64,000 bases of DNA from Cohnella rhizosphaerae (GTDB lineage: Bacteria; Bacillota; Bacilli; Paenibacillales; Paenibacillaceae): the NCBI RefSeq assembly GCF_029525575.1, contig NZ_JAPDIA010000008.1:186001-250000 (forward strand), given 5' to 3'. The stretch's first letter is position 1. Each line of letters begins with the position of its first letter. The notes below the pieces were generated by a model. It was not told the origin of the DNA. It saw only the letters and a list, made by a program, of their open reading frames with translations, and did no database searches. Of the stretch, positions 26,326 through 35,876 are shown one piece after another. Made by a program: the position numbers and the translations under genes.

Positions 26326-26354
26326 TTGACATTGCCCGTTAATATCAATAAACT
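26326..26354 (+). promoter_or_regulatory. Sigma-A promoter of the tyrS T-box transcript
   Basis: TTGACA (26326-26331), a 17-bp spacer and TAAACT (26349-26354), directly upstream of the T-box leader. Confidence 0.8.
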
Positions 26355-26361
26355 GTCTGTA

Positions 26362-26626
26362 ACTCATATGCGTATTTACGGTGAAGGAATCAGTAGCTGC
26401 CTCGTCCCTGTCTCAGAGAGCCGGGGGTCGATGAGACCCGGTACACACGCTGGCCAGCGAATTACGTTCCGGAGTAACCCGGGTAATGCCGGGCGGCGTG
26501 GCGATCGATATCTCGCCGAGAGCGGCATCCACGGCGCGCGTCCGCGCGGCGTCCGTCGGTGCAATTTGGGTGGTAACGCGGTGTTCCAATCGTCCCTATG
26601 TCTACGTAGACAAGGGGCGATTTTTT
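26362..26626 (+). promoter_or_regulatory. T-box riboswitch leader of tyrS
   Basis: The leader contains the conserved T-box bulge sequence GGGTGGTAACGCGG (26568-26581). An intrinsic terminator follows (AATCGTCCC pairing with GGGGCGATT, 26588-26622, then T6), and tyrS comes next. Uncharged tRNA-Tyr binding would stabilise the antiterminator and allow tyrS expression. A TAC that could be the specifier occurs in the 5' part (near 26461-26466), but the exact specifier loop was not folded. Confidence 0.92.
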
Positions 26627-26653
26627 ATTTTCACTCAAGGGGAGCGGGAAGAA

Positions 26654-27925
26654 ATGAGCATGAACATTATCGACGAACTCGAATGGCGCGACGCGATCAA
26701 TCAACAGACGGATGCGGAAGGCCTTCGCGAACTGACGGGCCAGAAGGCGGTCTCGCTGTACTGCGGCGTCGATCCGACGGGAGACAGCATGCATATCGGG
26801 CATTTGATTCCGTTCATGGTGCTGAAGCGGTTCCAACTGGCCGGCCACCGTCCGGTCATTCTGATCGGAGGCGCGACCGGCACGATCGGCGATCCGAGCG
26901 GGCGTACGACCGAGCGCTCGCTGCAGACGCTGGAACAGATTCAGGCGAACGTAGAATCGCTGGCGGCGCAGCTCACCAAGCTGTTTCTGACGGAAGACAC
27001 GAACCAAGCGCCGATGCGCATCGTCAACAATTACGATTGGACGCACAAGATCAACGTCATCGAATTTTTGCGCGACTACGGCAAAAACTTCAGCATTAAC
27101 GCGATGCTGGCCAAGGACGTCGTGGCGAGCCGGCTCGACGGCGGCATCTCCTTCACCGAATTTTCGTACCAGATTTTGCAGTCGCTCGATTTTCTTCACC
27201 TGTACCAAGAAGAGGACGTTCAGCTTCAGATCGGGGGCTCCGATCAGTGGGGCAACATCACGAGCGGTCTCGATTTGATTCGCAAAAAGGAAGGTTCGGA
27301 GGCGAAGGCGTTCGGACTTACGATCCCGCTCATGCTGAAGGCCGACGGTACGAAATTCGGCAAAACGGCGGGCGGCGCGGTATGGCTCGACCCGAACAAG
27401 ACGACGCCGTACGAGTTTTACCAGTTCTGGGCCAACACCGACGACCGCGACGTCGTCAAATACTTGAAATACTTCACGTTCCTGTCCAAGGAACGAATCG
27501 ACGAGCTGGCGGATAAGGTGCAGACCGAGCCGCACAAGCGCGAAGCGCAAAAGACGCTGGCCGAGGAAATGACGCGGTTCGTCCACGGAGACGAGCTGCT
27601 CGACCAAGCCAAGCGCATCACGGCCGCGCTGTTCAGCGGAGATATCAAGGCGCTGACCGCCGACGAGATCGAGCAGGGCTTCAAGGAAATGCCGACCTTC
27701 GAGACGACGGCGGAAGCGAAAAATATCGTCGATTGGCTGGTGGAGCTCGGGATCGAGCCTTCCAAGCGGCAGGCGCGCGAGGACATTACCAAGGGCGCGA
27801 TCTACTTGAACGGCGAGCGCGTCAGCGATCTGGAGCTGGAAGTGGGCGCGAATCACGCGATCGGCGGCAAGTTCGTCATTATCCGCAAAGGCAAGAAAAA
27901 CTACAGTCTGGTGAAAATCGTCTAG
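26654..27925 (+). CDS. tyrS: Tyrosyl-tRNA synthetase
   Basis: ATG 26654 (MSMNIIDELEWRD) follows GGGGAGCGGGAAG and the T-box terminator; longer open extensions run through the leader and are rejected. The 423-residue class I enzyme shows YCGVDPTGDSMHIGHL (HIGH motif), GGATGTIGDPSGR, QIGGSDQWGNI, and KFGKT in place of KMSKS, as usual in TyrRS. A C-terminal S4 RNA-binding domain (SKRQAREDITKGAIYLNGE) completes it. It charges tRNA-Tyr. The frame is intact. Confidence 0.97.
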   Translation: MSMNIIDELEWRDAINQQTDAEGLRELTGQKAVSLYCGVDPTGDSMHIGHLIPFMVLKRFQLAGHRPVILIGGATGTIGDPSGRTTERSLQTLEQIQANVESLAAQLTKLFLTEDTNQAPMRIVNNYDWTHKINVIEFLRDYGKNFSINAMLAKDVVASRLDGGISFTEFSYQILQSLDFLHLYQEEDVQLQIGGSDQWGNITSGLDLIRKKEGSEAKAFGLTIPLMLKADGTKFGKTAGGAVWLDPNKTTPYEFYQFWANTDDRDVVKYLKYFTFLSKERIDELADKVQTEPHKREAQKTLAEEMTRFVHGDELLDQAKRITAALFSGDIKALTADEIEQGFKEMPTFETTAEAKNIVDWLVELGIEPSKRQAREDITKGAIYLNGERVSDLELEVGANHAIGGKFVIIRKGKKNYSLVKIV

Positions 27926-27949
27926 CAAGTCGTACGGCGGGCGCTTTGC

Positions 27950-27975
27950 TTGCCATTTAAAGCTAGTTGTATAAT
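27950..27975 (+). promoter_or_regulatory. Possible promoter before prmA
   Basis: A consensus -10 TATAAT (27970-27975) lies 38 bp before prmA. The best -35 candidate, TTGCCA (27950-27955), has only a 14-bp spacer, so the site is uncertain. Confidence 0.4.
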
Positions 27976-28012
27976 GGGGGCTAACGACGAGTCGTTTAGG
28001 GGGGATACGGAA

Positions 28013-29009
28013 TTGCGTTGGTATGAAATTACGATCGTGGCAAACGAGCAAGCGCAGGAAATGGTCGCGCACTACATGCATGAACTGGGCGCGGGCGGCG
28101 TATCCATAGAAGAATCGTGGTCGGAGGATAAGCCGAGAGACACGTCGCTGGGGCAATGGTACGACAAGCCGCTGAACGACATTCCGGCAGGCCTGGCCGT
28201 CATCGCGGGTTATTTTCCGGAAGATATCTTCGGAGAAACGCTGGTCGCCGAGCTGTCCGAGCTGCTGCGCGGCTTGCCGGAGTTCGGTTACGACGCCGGC
28301 GACTTTACCGTGCAGACACGAGAAGTGAACGAGGACGACTGGGCGCACGCGTGGAAAAAGTACTTCAAGCCGCTGCCGGTATCCGAGCGTCTCACGATCA
28401 AGCCGACCTGGGAGGAATATACGCCGCGCGAGGACGAACTCATCATCGAGCTGGACCCGGGGATGGCGTTCGGCACCGGGACGCATCCGACGACGGCGCT
28501 CTGCCTGCGCACGCTCGAAGGCGCGATCAACGCGGGCGACACCGTCATCGACGTCGGCACCGGCTCCGGCATTCTCGCGATCGGCGCCATGAAGCTGGGC
28601 GCCTCGCGGGTGCTCGCGCTCGACCTGGATCCGGTGGCGGTGTCCAGCGCGACGGAGAACGTGAAGCTGAACGGACTCCAGGACGACATCGAGGTGCGGC
28701 TCAGCGACCTGCTCGGCGTGCTGCGCGCCGGCGAGACAGCCGCGGGCGACGCGGGCGCTTCGAGCGTCGTGCCGCCCGTCGATCTCGTCGTAGCGAATAT
28801 TTTAGCGGAGATCATCCTGCTTTTTTATCGCGGACGTATTCGACGTGCTGAAGCCGGGCGGTATCTATATCGCGAGCGGCATCTACAAGAACAAGGAAGA
28901 GGACGTCGAAGCCGGGCTGCTGGCGGCCGGCTTCGAGATCGTCGATCGCGTGCGTCAGGACGACTGGATCGCGTTCGTATGCGGCAAACCGAAGGGTGAG
29001 GACGAATGA
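28013..29009 (+). CDS. prmA: Ribosomal protein L11 methyltransferase (frameshifted)
   Basis: The start is TTG 28013 (LRWYEITIVANEQAQEM) with AGGGGGGA 8 bases upstream. The N-terminal substrate domain is followed by the SAM fold: LDPGMAFGTGTHPTT, VIDVGTGSGILAIGAMKLG, ALDLDPVAV and DLVVANILAEI. After LAEIIL the frame is lost in the T6 run 28821-28826. With one T removed it continues LFIADVFDVLKPGGIYIASG to TGA 29007-29009, giving about 331 residues. PrmA trimethylates L11. Its stop overlaps the start of the M50 protease gene, and the dnaJ-prmA-rsmE-mtaB series is the classic Bacillus arrangement, interrupted here by an IS and tyrS. Confidence 0.9.
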
Positions 29010-29692
29010 GCTTTTTTTGGTTTCCGCTGAACGAGCTGCCGTTCGTCCTGCTGACGATGCTCGTCGCGTTCACCGTGCACGAGTTCGCGCACGCCTGGAC
29101 GGCATACAAGTTCGGCGATCCGACCGCCTACGAGCAAGGGCGCGTCACGCTCAATCCGATGGCGCACCTGGATCTGTTCGGCATCCTGTTCCTGCTCGTG
29201 GCCGGCTTCGGCTGGGCGAAGCCGGTGCCGGTCCGGCGAAGCCGGTTCAAGCGTCCGCGGCTGATGAGCATCGCGGTTACGGCCGCGGGTCCGATCAGCA
29301 ACCTGCTGCTGGCCTTCGTCGGTTTGTTTATTTATCTCCTGCTCGTCAAGCTTGGCGCGCTCGGTCAATTCGCGACGCAGGAGACCGTCTGGACTTTTTT
29401 TCGTTATTTTGTACCGATCAACGTCATGCTGTTTTTGTTTAACCTGATCCCGCTGCCGCCGCTTGACGGCTACCGGATCGTCGAAGAGTTCGCGCCGCTT
29501 AGGCTGCGGCTTAAGATGATGCAGTTCGAGCAGTGGGGGATGTTCTTGTTCCTGCTTTTCGTATTCCTGCCGCCGCTGAAGGCCGTGACGCTCACGCCGC
29601 TGTTTTCGCTGGGCGATCCGATCATTCGCCATGCGACATTGTGGATCGCGAAGCTGCTTCATATCACGACGCCTTTTTACGGTTTTGCATAA
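29006..29692 (+). CDS. Site-2-protease-like M50 membrane metalloprotease
   Basis: This 228-residue membrane protein starts at ATG 29006, overlapping the prmA stop by a few bases. TVHEFAHAW near residues 23-31 contains the HExxH zinc motif inside a membrane helix. NLIPLPPLDGYRIV near 146-159 supplies the third ligand Asp. About five or six hydrophobic segments are present and no PDZ domain, as in compact YwhC-like members. The substrate is unknown. A terminator follows, so rsmE may have its own start of transcription. Confidence 0.9.
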   Translation: MSFFWFPLNELPFVLLTMLVAFTVHEFAHAWTAYKFGDPTAYEQGRVTLNPMAHLDLFGILFLLVAGFGWAKPVPVRRSRFKRPRLMSIAVTAAGPISNLLLAFVGLFIYLLLVKLGALGQFATQETVWTFFRYFVPINVMLFLFNLIPLPPLDGYRIVEEFAPLRLRLKMMQFEQWGMFLFLLFVFLPPLKAVTLTPLFSLGDPIIRHATLWIAKLLHITTPFYGFA

Positions 29693-29723
29693 GCCAGCTT
29701 GCGGAACAAGTCTTGTCCTGATA

Positions 29724-29755
29724 CGCCTTCGGGGTTCGTCCCGGAGGCCTTTTTT
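29724..29755 (+). terminator. Terminator after the M50 protease gene
   Basis: GCCTTCGGG pairs imperfectly with CCCGGAGGC around a short loop and is followed by T6. Confidence 0.75.
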
Positions 29756-29857
29756 GCGCCGTTCGGCCGTCTGCTAAAGCCCCGAAGCTAGCGCCTGAAC
29801 GCGATTCGCGGTATGATGGACGGTGGAACTTGAATCGATCGTGGAGGCTTCAAGCGA

Positions 29858-30649
29858 ATGCAGCGTTACTTTATCGATCCCGGCCAGATCGACGGCGATG
29901 CCGTCGTGCTGCTGGGGGAGGATGCCCGGCATCTGTCAACCGTCATGCGGGCGAAGGCCGGCGACGAGTTCATCGCCTGCGACGGGTCCGGCCGGGAGTG
30001 TCTGGCCGAGATCGTGAACATAGAGGGCGGACGCGTCGAAGCGCGCGTCTTGCGCGCGCGCGCGTCCGAGGCGGAGATGTCTTGGCGCGTCGAGGTCGCC
30101 CAGAGCCTGCCCAAGGGCGACAAGCTCGAGACGGTCATTCAGAAGGGGACCGAAGCGGGCGCATCCGCGTTTTTGCCGTTCATCTCGAAGCGTACCGTCG
30201 TTCAGTACGACGCGCGCAAGGAGGCGAAGCGGCTCGACCGCTGGCGCAAGATCGCGAAGGAAGCCGCCGAGCAGGCGCATCGCGGCATCGTGCCCGACAT
30301 CGGGGAGGTCGCGTCCTGGAAGGCGCTGCTCGCCCGGTTCGGGGCCTACGACCGCGTGTTGCTTTGTTATGAGGAAGAAGGACGCAGAGGCGCCGGACTG
30401 AAGCCCGAACTTGAAGCGTTCGCGGGGCGGCTGCGCGAGGATGCCGGAGCGGCATCGCGGCCGAGCCTGCTCGTCGTCGTGGGCCCGGAAGGCGGCTTCG
30501 ACGAAGACGAAGCCAGGCAGGCGGAGGCCGCGGGCGCGGTCTGCGTCGGGCTTGGCAAGCGCATTTTGCGAACGGAGACGGCGGCGCTCGTGGCGCTGGC
30601 CGCGATCGGATACGAATCCGGAGAGATGGGGGAAGCTCGCCATGTCTAA
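29858..30649 (+). CDS. rsmE: 16S rRNA (uracil1498-N3)-methyltransferase RsmE
   Basis: The 263-residue product starts at ATG 29858. It has the N-terminal PUA-like domain (MQRYFIDPG, EDARHLSTVMRAKAGDEF). The SPOUT trefoil-knot domain follows with SLPKGDKLETVIQKGTEAG, GPEGGFDEDEA and GLGKRILRTETAALVALA, the last forming the SAM-binding knot. It methylates U1498 in the decoding region of 16S rRNA. The mtaB start codon overlaps its end, showing translational coupling. Confidence 0.96.
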   Translation: MQRYFIDPGQIDGDAVVLLGEDARHLSTVMRAKAGDEFIACDGSGRECLAEIVNIEGGRVEARVLRARASEAEMSWRVEVAQSLPKGDKLETVIQKGTEAGASAFLPFISKRTVVQYDARKEAKRLDRWRKIAKEAAEQAHRGIVPDIGEVASWKALLARFGAYDRVLLCYEEEGRRGAGLKPELEAFAGRLREDAGAASRPSLLVVVGPEGGFDEDEARQAEAAGAVCVGLGKRILRTETAALVALAAIGYESGEMGEARHV

Positions 30650-31990
30650 GGTGGCATTTTATACGCTCGGCTGCAAGGTCAACTTCTACGATACGGAAGC
30701 GATGTGGCAGCTTTTTAAAAAAGAAGGTTATGAACAGGTGGACTTCGAGTCGCGCGCGGCGGACGTATACGTCATCAATACGTGCACGGTGACCAACACC
30801 GGCGACAAGAAAAGCCGGCAAATCATCCGGCGCGCGGTGCGCCGCAACCCGGACGCCGTCATCGCGGTGACGGGCTGCTACGCGCAGACGTCGCCCGCCG
30901 AGATTCTCGCGATCGAAGGCGTCGATCTCGTCGTCGGCACGCAGGACCGGGACAAGCTGATGACGTACGTCGCGGATATCCAGGCCGAGCGCAGGCCGGT
31001 CAACGCGGTGCGCAACATTATGAAGACACGCGAGTTCGAAGAGCTCGACGTGCCCGATTTCGCCGATCATACCCGCGCCTTTCTCAAGATTCAGGAGGGC
31101 TGCAACAACTTTTGCACCTTCTGCATCATCCCCTGGTCGCGCGGCCTGTCGCGCAGCCGCAGCCCCGAGAGCGTGCTCGCCCAGGCGCGGCAGCTGGTCG
31201 CTTCGGGCTACAAGGAGATCGTGCTGACGGGTATCCATACGGGCGGCTACGGCGACGATCTCGAGAATTACCGGCTTGCCGACCTGCTGCGCGATCTGGA
31301 CCAGGTGGATGGGCTCGAACGGATCCGCATCAGCTCGATCGAAGCGAGCCAGATCGACGACGCCATGATCGAGGTGCTGAACGGCTCTAAAAAATGTGCA
31401 GGCATCTTCACATCCCGCTGCAGGCGGGCGACGACGAGGTGCTGAAGCGCATGCGGCGCAAATATACGACGGCCGAATTCGCGGACAAGATACGGCGCAT
31501 CAAGGCGGCGATGCCGGGCGTGGCGATCACGACCGACGTCATCGTCGGGTTCCCGGGCGAGACGGACGCGCATTACGAGCGCGGCTACCGCTTTATGGAG
31601 GAGATCGGCTTCGCGGAGATGCATGTATTTCCGTATTCCAAACGGACGGGCACGCCCGCCGCGCGCATGGACGATCAGGTTGAAGACGACGTGAAGCACG
31701 GGCGCGTCCAGCAGCTGATCGAGCTGTCCGAGCGGATGCAGGCCGAATACGCGAAGCGATGGGTCGGAGAAGTGCTGGAGATCATACCGGAGCGCGGCGA
31801 AAAGGGGCCGGCGGGCAGCGGGTTGATGAGCGGCCACTCGGATAATTATTTGAACGTCGTATTTAAAGGCGATCCGTCCCTTGTCGGCAAGCTGTGCCGG
31901 GTAAGGATCGTCGAAGGCGGCGCGAACGAATGCAAGGGCGAGCTGCTCGAGGCGCCGGCGGCAGGGCTTATGCCTGCCATGCAGGCTTAA
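30642..31990 (+). CDS. mtaB: tRNA (t6A37) methylthiotransferase MtaB (frameshifted)
   Basis: ATG 30642 overlaps the rsmE stop. The N-terminal UPF0004 domain has FYTLGCKVNFYDTEAM, VINTCTVTNTGDKKSR and VTGCYAQTSP with three Cys. The radical-SAM motif CNNFCTFCIIPWSRG follows. The frame breaks at the A6 run 31389-31394 in SSIEAS...NGSKK. The continuation CRHLHIPLQAGDDEVLKRM begins in the frame at 31394, so the run should be four (or seven) A. A TRAM domain closes the protein (VGEVLEIIPE, GHSDNYLNVVF), about 449 residues. It makes ms2t6A at position 37 of tRNA. This is the yqeV position of the Bacillus cluster. Confidence 0.92.
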
Positions 31991-32006
31991 TTAGGAGGAT
32001 AACGGC

Positions 32007-33149
32007 ATGTTGGAGATATCGGCAGGCGGCGTCGTATACCGCCAGAGCGGCGGCAAGATCGAGATTCAAATGATCGAGGACCGCTTCGGCAAGACGACGC
32101 TGGCCAAAGGCAAGATGGAGCCGGGCGAGACCGTCGAACAGACGGCGCTGAGGGAAATCATGGAGGAGACGGGGATTCGCGGGGACATTCGTTCGCCGCT
32201 CTCCGTCATCCGCTACCAGTACGAATCGGCGGACAGGGCGACGGTGCAGAAGGAAGTGCATTATTATCTCGTCGAAGCGAGCGAGGGCACGCTGCAGGCG
32301 CAGGTCGAGGAGATTAAAGGCGTTGCGTGGTATTCGCCGGAGGACAGCTGGCGGCTGCAGCGCAGCGGCGGATACGACAACAACGACGAGGTGCTGCGCG
32401 AAGCGCTGCGCCAGCTCGGCTTCGAGCCCCAGGACGGCCATGTCGTCGCGGCGGGCCGCTTCCCGATCTGGACGCCTGGCCGGTCGATCGCTACGTTCAT
32501 CGACCATACGCTGCTGAAGGCGGAGGCGCAAACTGCCGACATCGAACAGCTGTGCCAGGAAGCGCTCGCCTATCAGTTTTACAGCGTGTGCGTGAACGGC
32601 CGATGGGTGCGGCTGAGCCGCGAACGTCTCGGCGGGACGAACGTCAAAGTATGCGCCGTCGTCGGCTTCCCGCTCGGCGCTGCCGCGACGCGCGCCAAGG
32701 CGTTCGAGGCGGCGGCGGCCGTCGAGGACGGCGCCTCCGAGATCGACATGGTGTTGTCGATCGGCAAGCTGCTCGACCGGGACTTCGATTCGGTTCAGCG
32801 CGACATCGCTTCCGTCGTACGGGCCGTGCAGGGCGGCGCGCTCGTCAAGGTCATCCTGGAGACCGGCGCGCTGACGGACGAGCTGAAGCGCGAGGCATGC
32901 CGTCTCTCCGAAGCGGCGGGCGCGGACTACGTCAAGACGTCGACGGGCTTCGGCCCGGGCAAGGCGACGGAGGCGGACATCCGGCTCATGCGTTCGTCCG
33001 TGTCGGGGCATCTCGGCGTGAAGGCGTCGGGCGGCGTCCGCGACGCCGCCACGGCCGAAGCGATGCTGCTCGCCGGGGCGAGCCGCATCGGCACGAGCTC
33101 GGGCATCGAGATCGTCGGCGGCGACCCGGCGGCGGCCGGCGCGTACTGA
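32007..33149 (+). CDS. Nudix hydrolase fused to deoxyribose-phosphate aldolase
   Basis: One open frame of 380 residues starts at ATG 32007 after TAGGAGG. Residues 1-140 form a Nudix domain with the full box GKMEPGETVEQTALREIMEE near 35-57. Residues 155-380 are DeoC: FIDHTLLK, CVNGRWV, CAVVGFPLG, IDMVLSIGKLLD, YVKTSTGF with the Schiff-base lysine, and GVKASGGVRD. No ATG, GTG or TTG occurs in this frame in the linker just ahead of the DeoC domain. That argues for a genuine fusion, although a hidden frame error cannot be excluded. DeoC cleaves deoxyribose-5-phosphate; the Nudix half may hydrolyse nucleotide or sugar-nucleotide diphosphates. Confidence 0.88.
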   Translation: MLEISAGGVVYRQSGGKIEIQMIEDRFGKTTLAKGKMEPGETVEQTALREIMEETGIRGDIRSPLSVIRYQYESADRATVQKEVHYYLVEASEGTLQAQVEEIKGVAWYSPEDSWRLQRSGGYDNNDEVLREALRQLGFEPQDGHVVAAGRFPIWTPGRSIATFIDHTLLKAEAQTADIEQLCQEALAYQFYSVCVNGRWVRLSRERLGGTNVKVCAVVGFPLGAAATRAKAFEAAAAVEDGASEIDMVLSIGKLLDRDFDSVQRDIASVVRAVQGGALVKVILETGALTDELKREACRLSEAAGADYVKTSTGFGPGKATEADIRLMRSSVSGHLGVKASGGVRDAATAEAMLLAGASRIGTSSGIEIVGGDPAAAGAY

Positions 33150-33176
33150 CGCGGCGCGCGGGGCTCGCGCTGCCGT

Positions 33177-34163
33177 TTAAGCCGCGGCGCCGGGCGCAAC
33201 CGGCTTGGCCGGCGGCTTGATCAGATAGGCGAGCGGCAGCGCCAGCAGCGAGCAGGCGACGTTAAAGATCGTCTGCGCATGCGCGATCTGGGCCGCGGCA
33301 TTGCCCGGCGCGACGTAGGCTGCGGCGGCGAGCAGCTCGTGCCGCAGCGGGTAAAACAGCAGCACGCCGCCGACGTTCAGCGCGATCTGCGACAGCGCGA
33401 CGAGCTTGCCGCCGCGGCTGCCGCCGAGCGAGACGAGCAGCCCGGTCGCGCAGGTGCCGACATTGGCGCCGAGCACGATCGCGACGGCTGTGTCCGGGCT
33501 CATGGCGTCAGCGGATACGAAGCCCATGGACATGCCGACGACCGCGGCGCCCGAGTGGATGAGGGCGGTGAGCACGGCGCCGCCGAGCACGCCGAGCGCA
33601 GGCTGCTGCGCAGCCATGTCCATCAGATGCGCGAACGTGCCTTGCCGTTGGAGCAGCGGTCCCATCGTACGGAGCAGCGCGAAGCCGGCGAGCAGCAGGG
33701 CGAAGCCGGCGAGCACCGCTCCGCCGAAGCGGCAGGCGTCGTGGATACGGCGAGGCATCGGCGGCAGCGCGCGCCACTCGCCGGACATGAGGGACAACAG
33801 CCACAGGGCGGTGCCCGCGCCCAACAGAGGCAAGCCGTAGCGATGAAGCTCCAGGCTCATGAGTTCCGTCGTCAGGCAGGTGCCGACGTTGGTGCCGAGT
33901 AGGATGCCGAAGCAGCGCGCGAACGGGAGGATGCCGCTGTTGACGAGGCTGATCGTGAGCAGCGTGACGGCGGTGCCGCTTTGCAGCAGCGCGCTCGAAG
34001 CGGTGCCGAGGGCGAACCCCCGGAGCGGCGTCGACGTCGAGCGCGCGACGGCGAGCGCCATGCGGTCGCCTGCCCAGCTTGCGAGCGCGGCCTCCATCAC
34101 CTTCATGCCCGAGAGCAGCAGCGCGAGGCCGACCACCGACAGCGAGATCAAATATAGCGTCAT
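33177..34163 (-). CDS. Na/Pi-cotransporter family membrane protein (YqeW-like)
   Basis: A 328-residue protein with about eight hydrophobic segments is read from 34163. Two inverted Na/Pi-symporter repeats are seen: TASSALLQSGTAVTLLTISL with LLGTNVGTC, and ALIHSGAAVVGMSMGF with VLGANVGTCATG. This family exports or imports phosphate with sodium. In B. subtilis a relative (yqeW) lies next to mtaB (yqeV), so the neighbourhood is conserved, but here the gene is on the opposite strand. No C-terminal PhoU domain is present. Confidence 0.88.
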   Translation of the reverse strand: MTLYLISLSVVGLALLLSGMKVMEAALASWAGDRMALAVARSTSTPLRGFALGTASSALLQSGTAVTLLTISLVNSGILPFARCFGILLGTNVGTCLTTELMSLELHRYGLPLLGAGTALWLLSLMSGEWRALPPMPRRIHDACRFGGAVLAGFALLLAGFALLRTMGPLLQRQGTFAHLMDMAAQQPALGVLGGAVLTALIHSGAAVVGMSMGFVSADAMSPDTAVAIVLGANVGTCATGLLVSLGGSRGGKLVALSQIALNVGGVLLFYPLRHELLAAAAYVAPGNAAAQIAHAQTIFNVACSLLALPLAYLIKPPAKPVAPGAAA

Positions 34164-34296
34164 GGGACCGATTCTCCTTTAAGGATTACATAGCCGCGAA
34201 CGGCAGAACCGAAGGACGGAAGGGACCGACTTGTCCCGTCTCGATTCAATCGTATGCGGCGATCGCAAGAGACATGATAGAGAAAGGACTGAGCGC

Positions 34297-35709
34297 ATGC
34301 CGACCGACAACAAGCCATTTGCCGTGCTGACCCGCTCGCGCCGCCCCAGGTTGGAGCTGGGGCACCCTTGGATTTTCGCGAATGAGATCGAACGCGTCGA
34401 AGGCGAGCCCGGGCCGGGCGGACTTCTGGAGGTGCGAGATCACCGCGGGCAATTTTTGGCGACCGGCTACTGGAACCCGGCTTCGCAGATCGCGATCCGG
34501 ATCGTGGCTTACGGGCCGCTGGACGCGATGGACGAAGCGTTCTTCGAAGCGCGTTTCCGCGCGTGTCAGGACTACCGAAGGCGATTCGTGCCGGACGACG
34601 ATTCGTGCAGGCTCGTATTCGGCGAAGCCGACTTCCTGCCGGGGCTCGTCGTCGACCGGTTCGACGGTGTGCTCGTCGTGCAGGTGCTGACGCTCGGCAT
34701 GGACCAGGCGCGCGACGCCTGGCTGTCCGCGCTCGTGCGCGTGTTCGCGCCAAGAGGGGTCTACGAACGAAGCGACGTCGGCGTCCGTACGCTCGAAGGG
34801 CTCGAGGAGCGCACGGGCGTCCTCTACGGCGAATGCCCGCGTTATTTGCGGATCTTGGAAAACGGACTGACCGTCCAAGTCGATATCGAAGGCGGCCAAA
34901 AAACCGGCTACTTCTTCGATCAGCGGGAAAACCGCGCGGCGATCGCGCCGCTCATGAGCGGCTGGGGCAAACGAAGCGGCATCTCCCTCGAGGAGCGGGC
35001 TACGGAAGAAGGCGTCAGGCCCGTGCCGATCAACGCCAACGGGAGCGTCGTCACGTTCCCTTACTGGGACGGCGCCACCGTGCTGGAGTGCTTCGCGCAT
35101 ACCGGCAGCTTCACGCTTCATGCGTGCAAGTACGGCGCCAAGCGCGTTACCTGTCTCGACATTTCGGAGCACGGCATCGACACCGCCAGAACGAACGTGG
35201 CGGACAACGGGTTCGAGGACCGCGTCGAATTCGTCGTCGCCGACGCGTTCGAATATTTGCGCGAGCAGGTCAAGGGACGCGAAGAGCGCGCGGCGAGAGC
35301 CGGCGCGGAAGGCGGCGCCAACGGCGTCAAGCCTGCGGCCAAAGTGGACACCTCCAAACCGCTGGGCAAGCAGGGGCGCACGTGGGACGTCATCATTCTC
35401 GATCCGCCTGCGTTCGCCAAGACGAAGCGCGCCGTGCCGGGCGCGATCCGCGGCTACAAGGACATCAACCTGCAGGCGATGAAGCTGATCAACGAAGGCG
35501 GGTACCTGGTCACGGCGAGCTGCTCTTACCACGTCCGGCCGGAGCTGTTCATGGAGACCCTGCTCGAAGCGGCGCGGGACGCGGGCAAGGTGCTCCGGCG
35601 CATCGTCTGGAACGGGGCCGGACGCGATCATCCGCAGCTGGTGGGGGTCGAAGAAGGCCATTACCTGAAGTTCGGCATATTCGAAGTCAGAAGCCGCAAA
35701 GCGCTGTGA
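34297..35709 (+). CDS. Class I SAM-dependent rRNA methyltransferase (RlmI-like)
   Basis: ATG 34297 (MPTDNKPFAV) is preferred because AGAAAGGA lies 8 bases upstream; the frame is open farther back. The product has about 470 residues. Residues 1-90 form a PUA domain (HPWIFANEIERVEG, ATGYWNPASQIAIRI). The central linker has QKTGYFFDQRENR, and the Rossmann domain has LECFAHTGSFTLHA, CLDISEHGI and the catalytic-loop ILDPPAFAKTK. Relatives methylate C5 of cytosine in 23S rRNA. Two extra loops (about 243-268 and 352-378) make it longer than RlmI of E. coli. Confidence 0.88.
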   Translation: MPTDNKPFAVLTRSRRPRLELGHPWIFANEIERVEGEPGPGGLLEVRDHRGQFLATGYWNPASQIAIRIVAYGPLDAMDEAFFEARFRACQDYRRRFVPDDDSCRLVFGEADFLPGLVVDRFDGVLVVQVLTLGMDQARDAWLSALVRVFAPRGVYERSDVGVRTLEGLEERTGVLYGECPRYLRILENGLTVQVDIEGGQKTGYFFDQRENRAAIAPLMSGWGKRSGISLEERATEEGVRPVPINANGSVVTFPYWDGATVLECFAHTGSFTLHACKYGAKRVTCLDISEHGIDTARTNVADNGFEDRVEFVVADAFEYLREQVKGREERAARAGAEGGANGVKPAAKVDTSKPLGKQGRTWDVIILDPPAFAKTKRAVPGAIRGYKDINLQAMKLINEGGYLVTASCSYHVRPELFMETLLEAARDAGKVLRRIVWNGAGRDHPQLVGVEEGHYLKFGIFEVRSRKAL

Positions 35710-35800
35710 TCGCATAATCGTCGGCCGTCCGTTCCGCCTGATCGCGGTGCGGGCGGTTCTTTTAGTTCGGTGCGAACGTCTGTGCGCGTGTGATCAGGTG

Positions 35801-35809
35801 TGGTACAAT
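35801..35809 (+). promoter_or_regulatory. Extended -10 promoter before addB
   Basis: TGGTACAAT: a TG-extended -10 (TACAAT 35804-35809), about 68 bp upstream of the addB start. No clear -35 is present. Confidence 0.5.
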
Positions 35810-35876
35810 GATCGCTAGAATCGCAGCGCGCACGGAAGATCGTACGAAAACGATTGGGGAAACGGGGGGGCAGGCC

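Noticed and set aside
26486..26653. N-terminal extension of TyrRS through the leader
   Set aside because: The region is the T-box and its terminator, not coding.
31389..31394. Programmed frameshift in mtaB at AAAAAA
   Set aside because: Many unrelated genes show the same kind of shift at homopolymers, so a general sequence error is more likely than a programmed event here.
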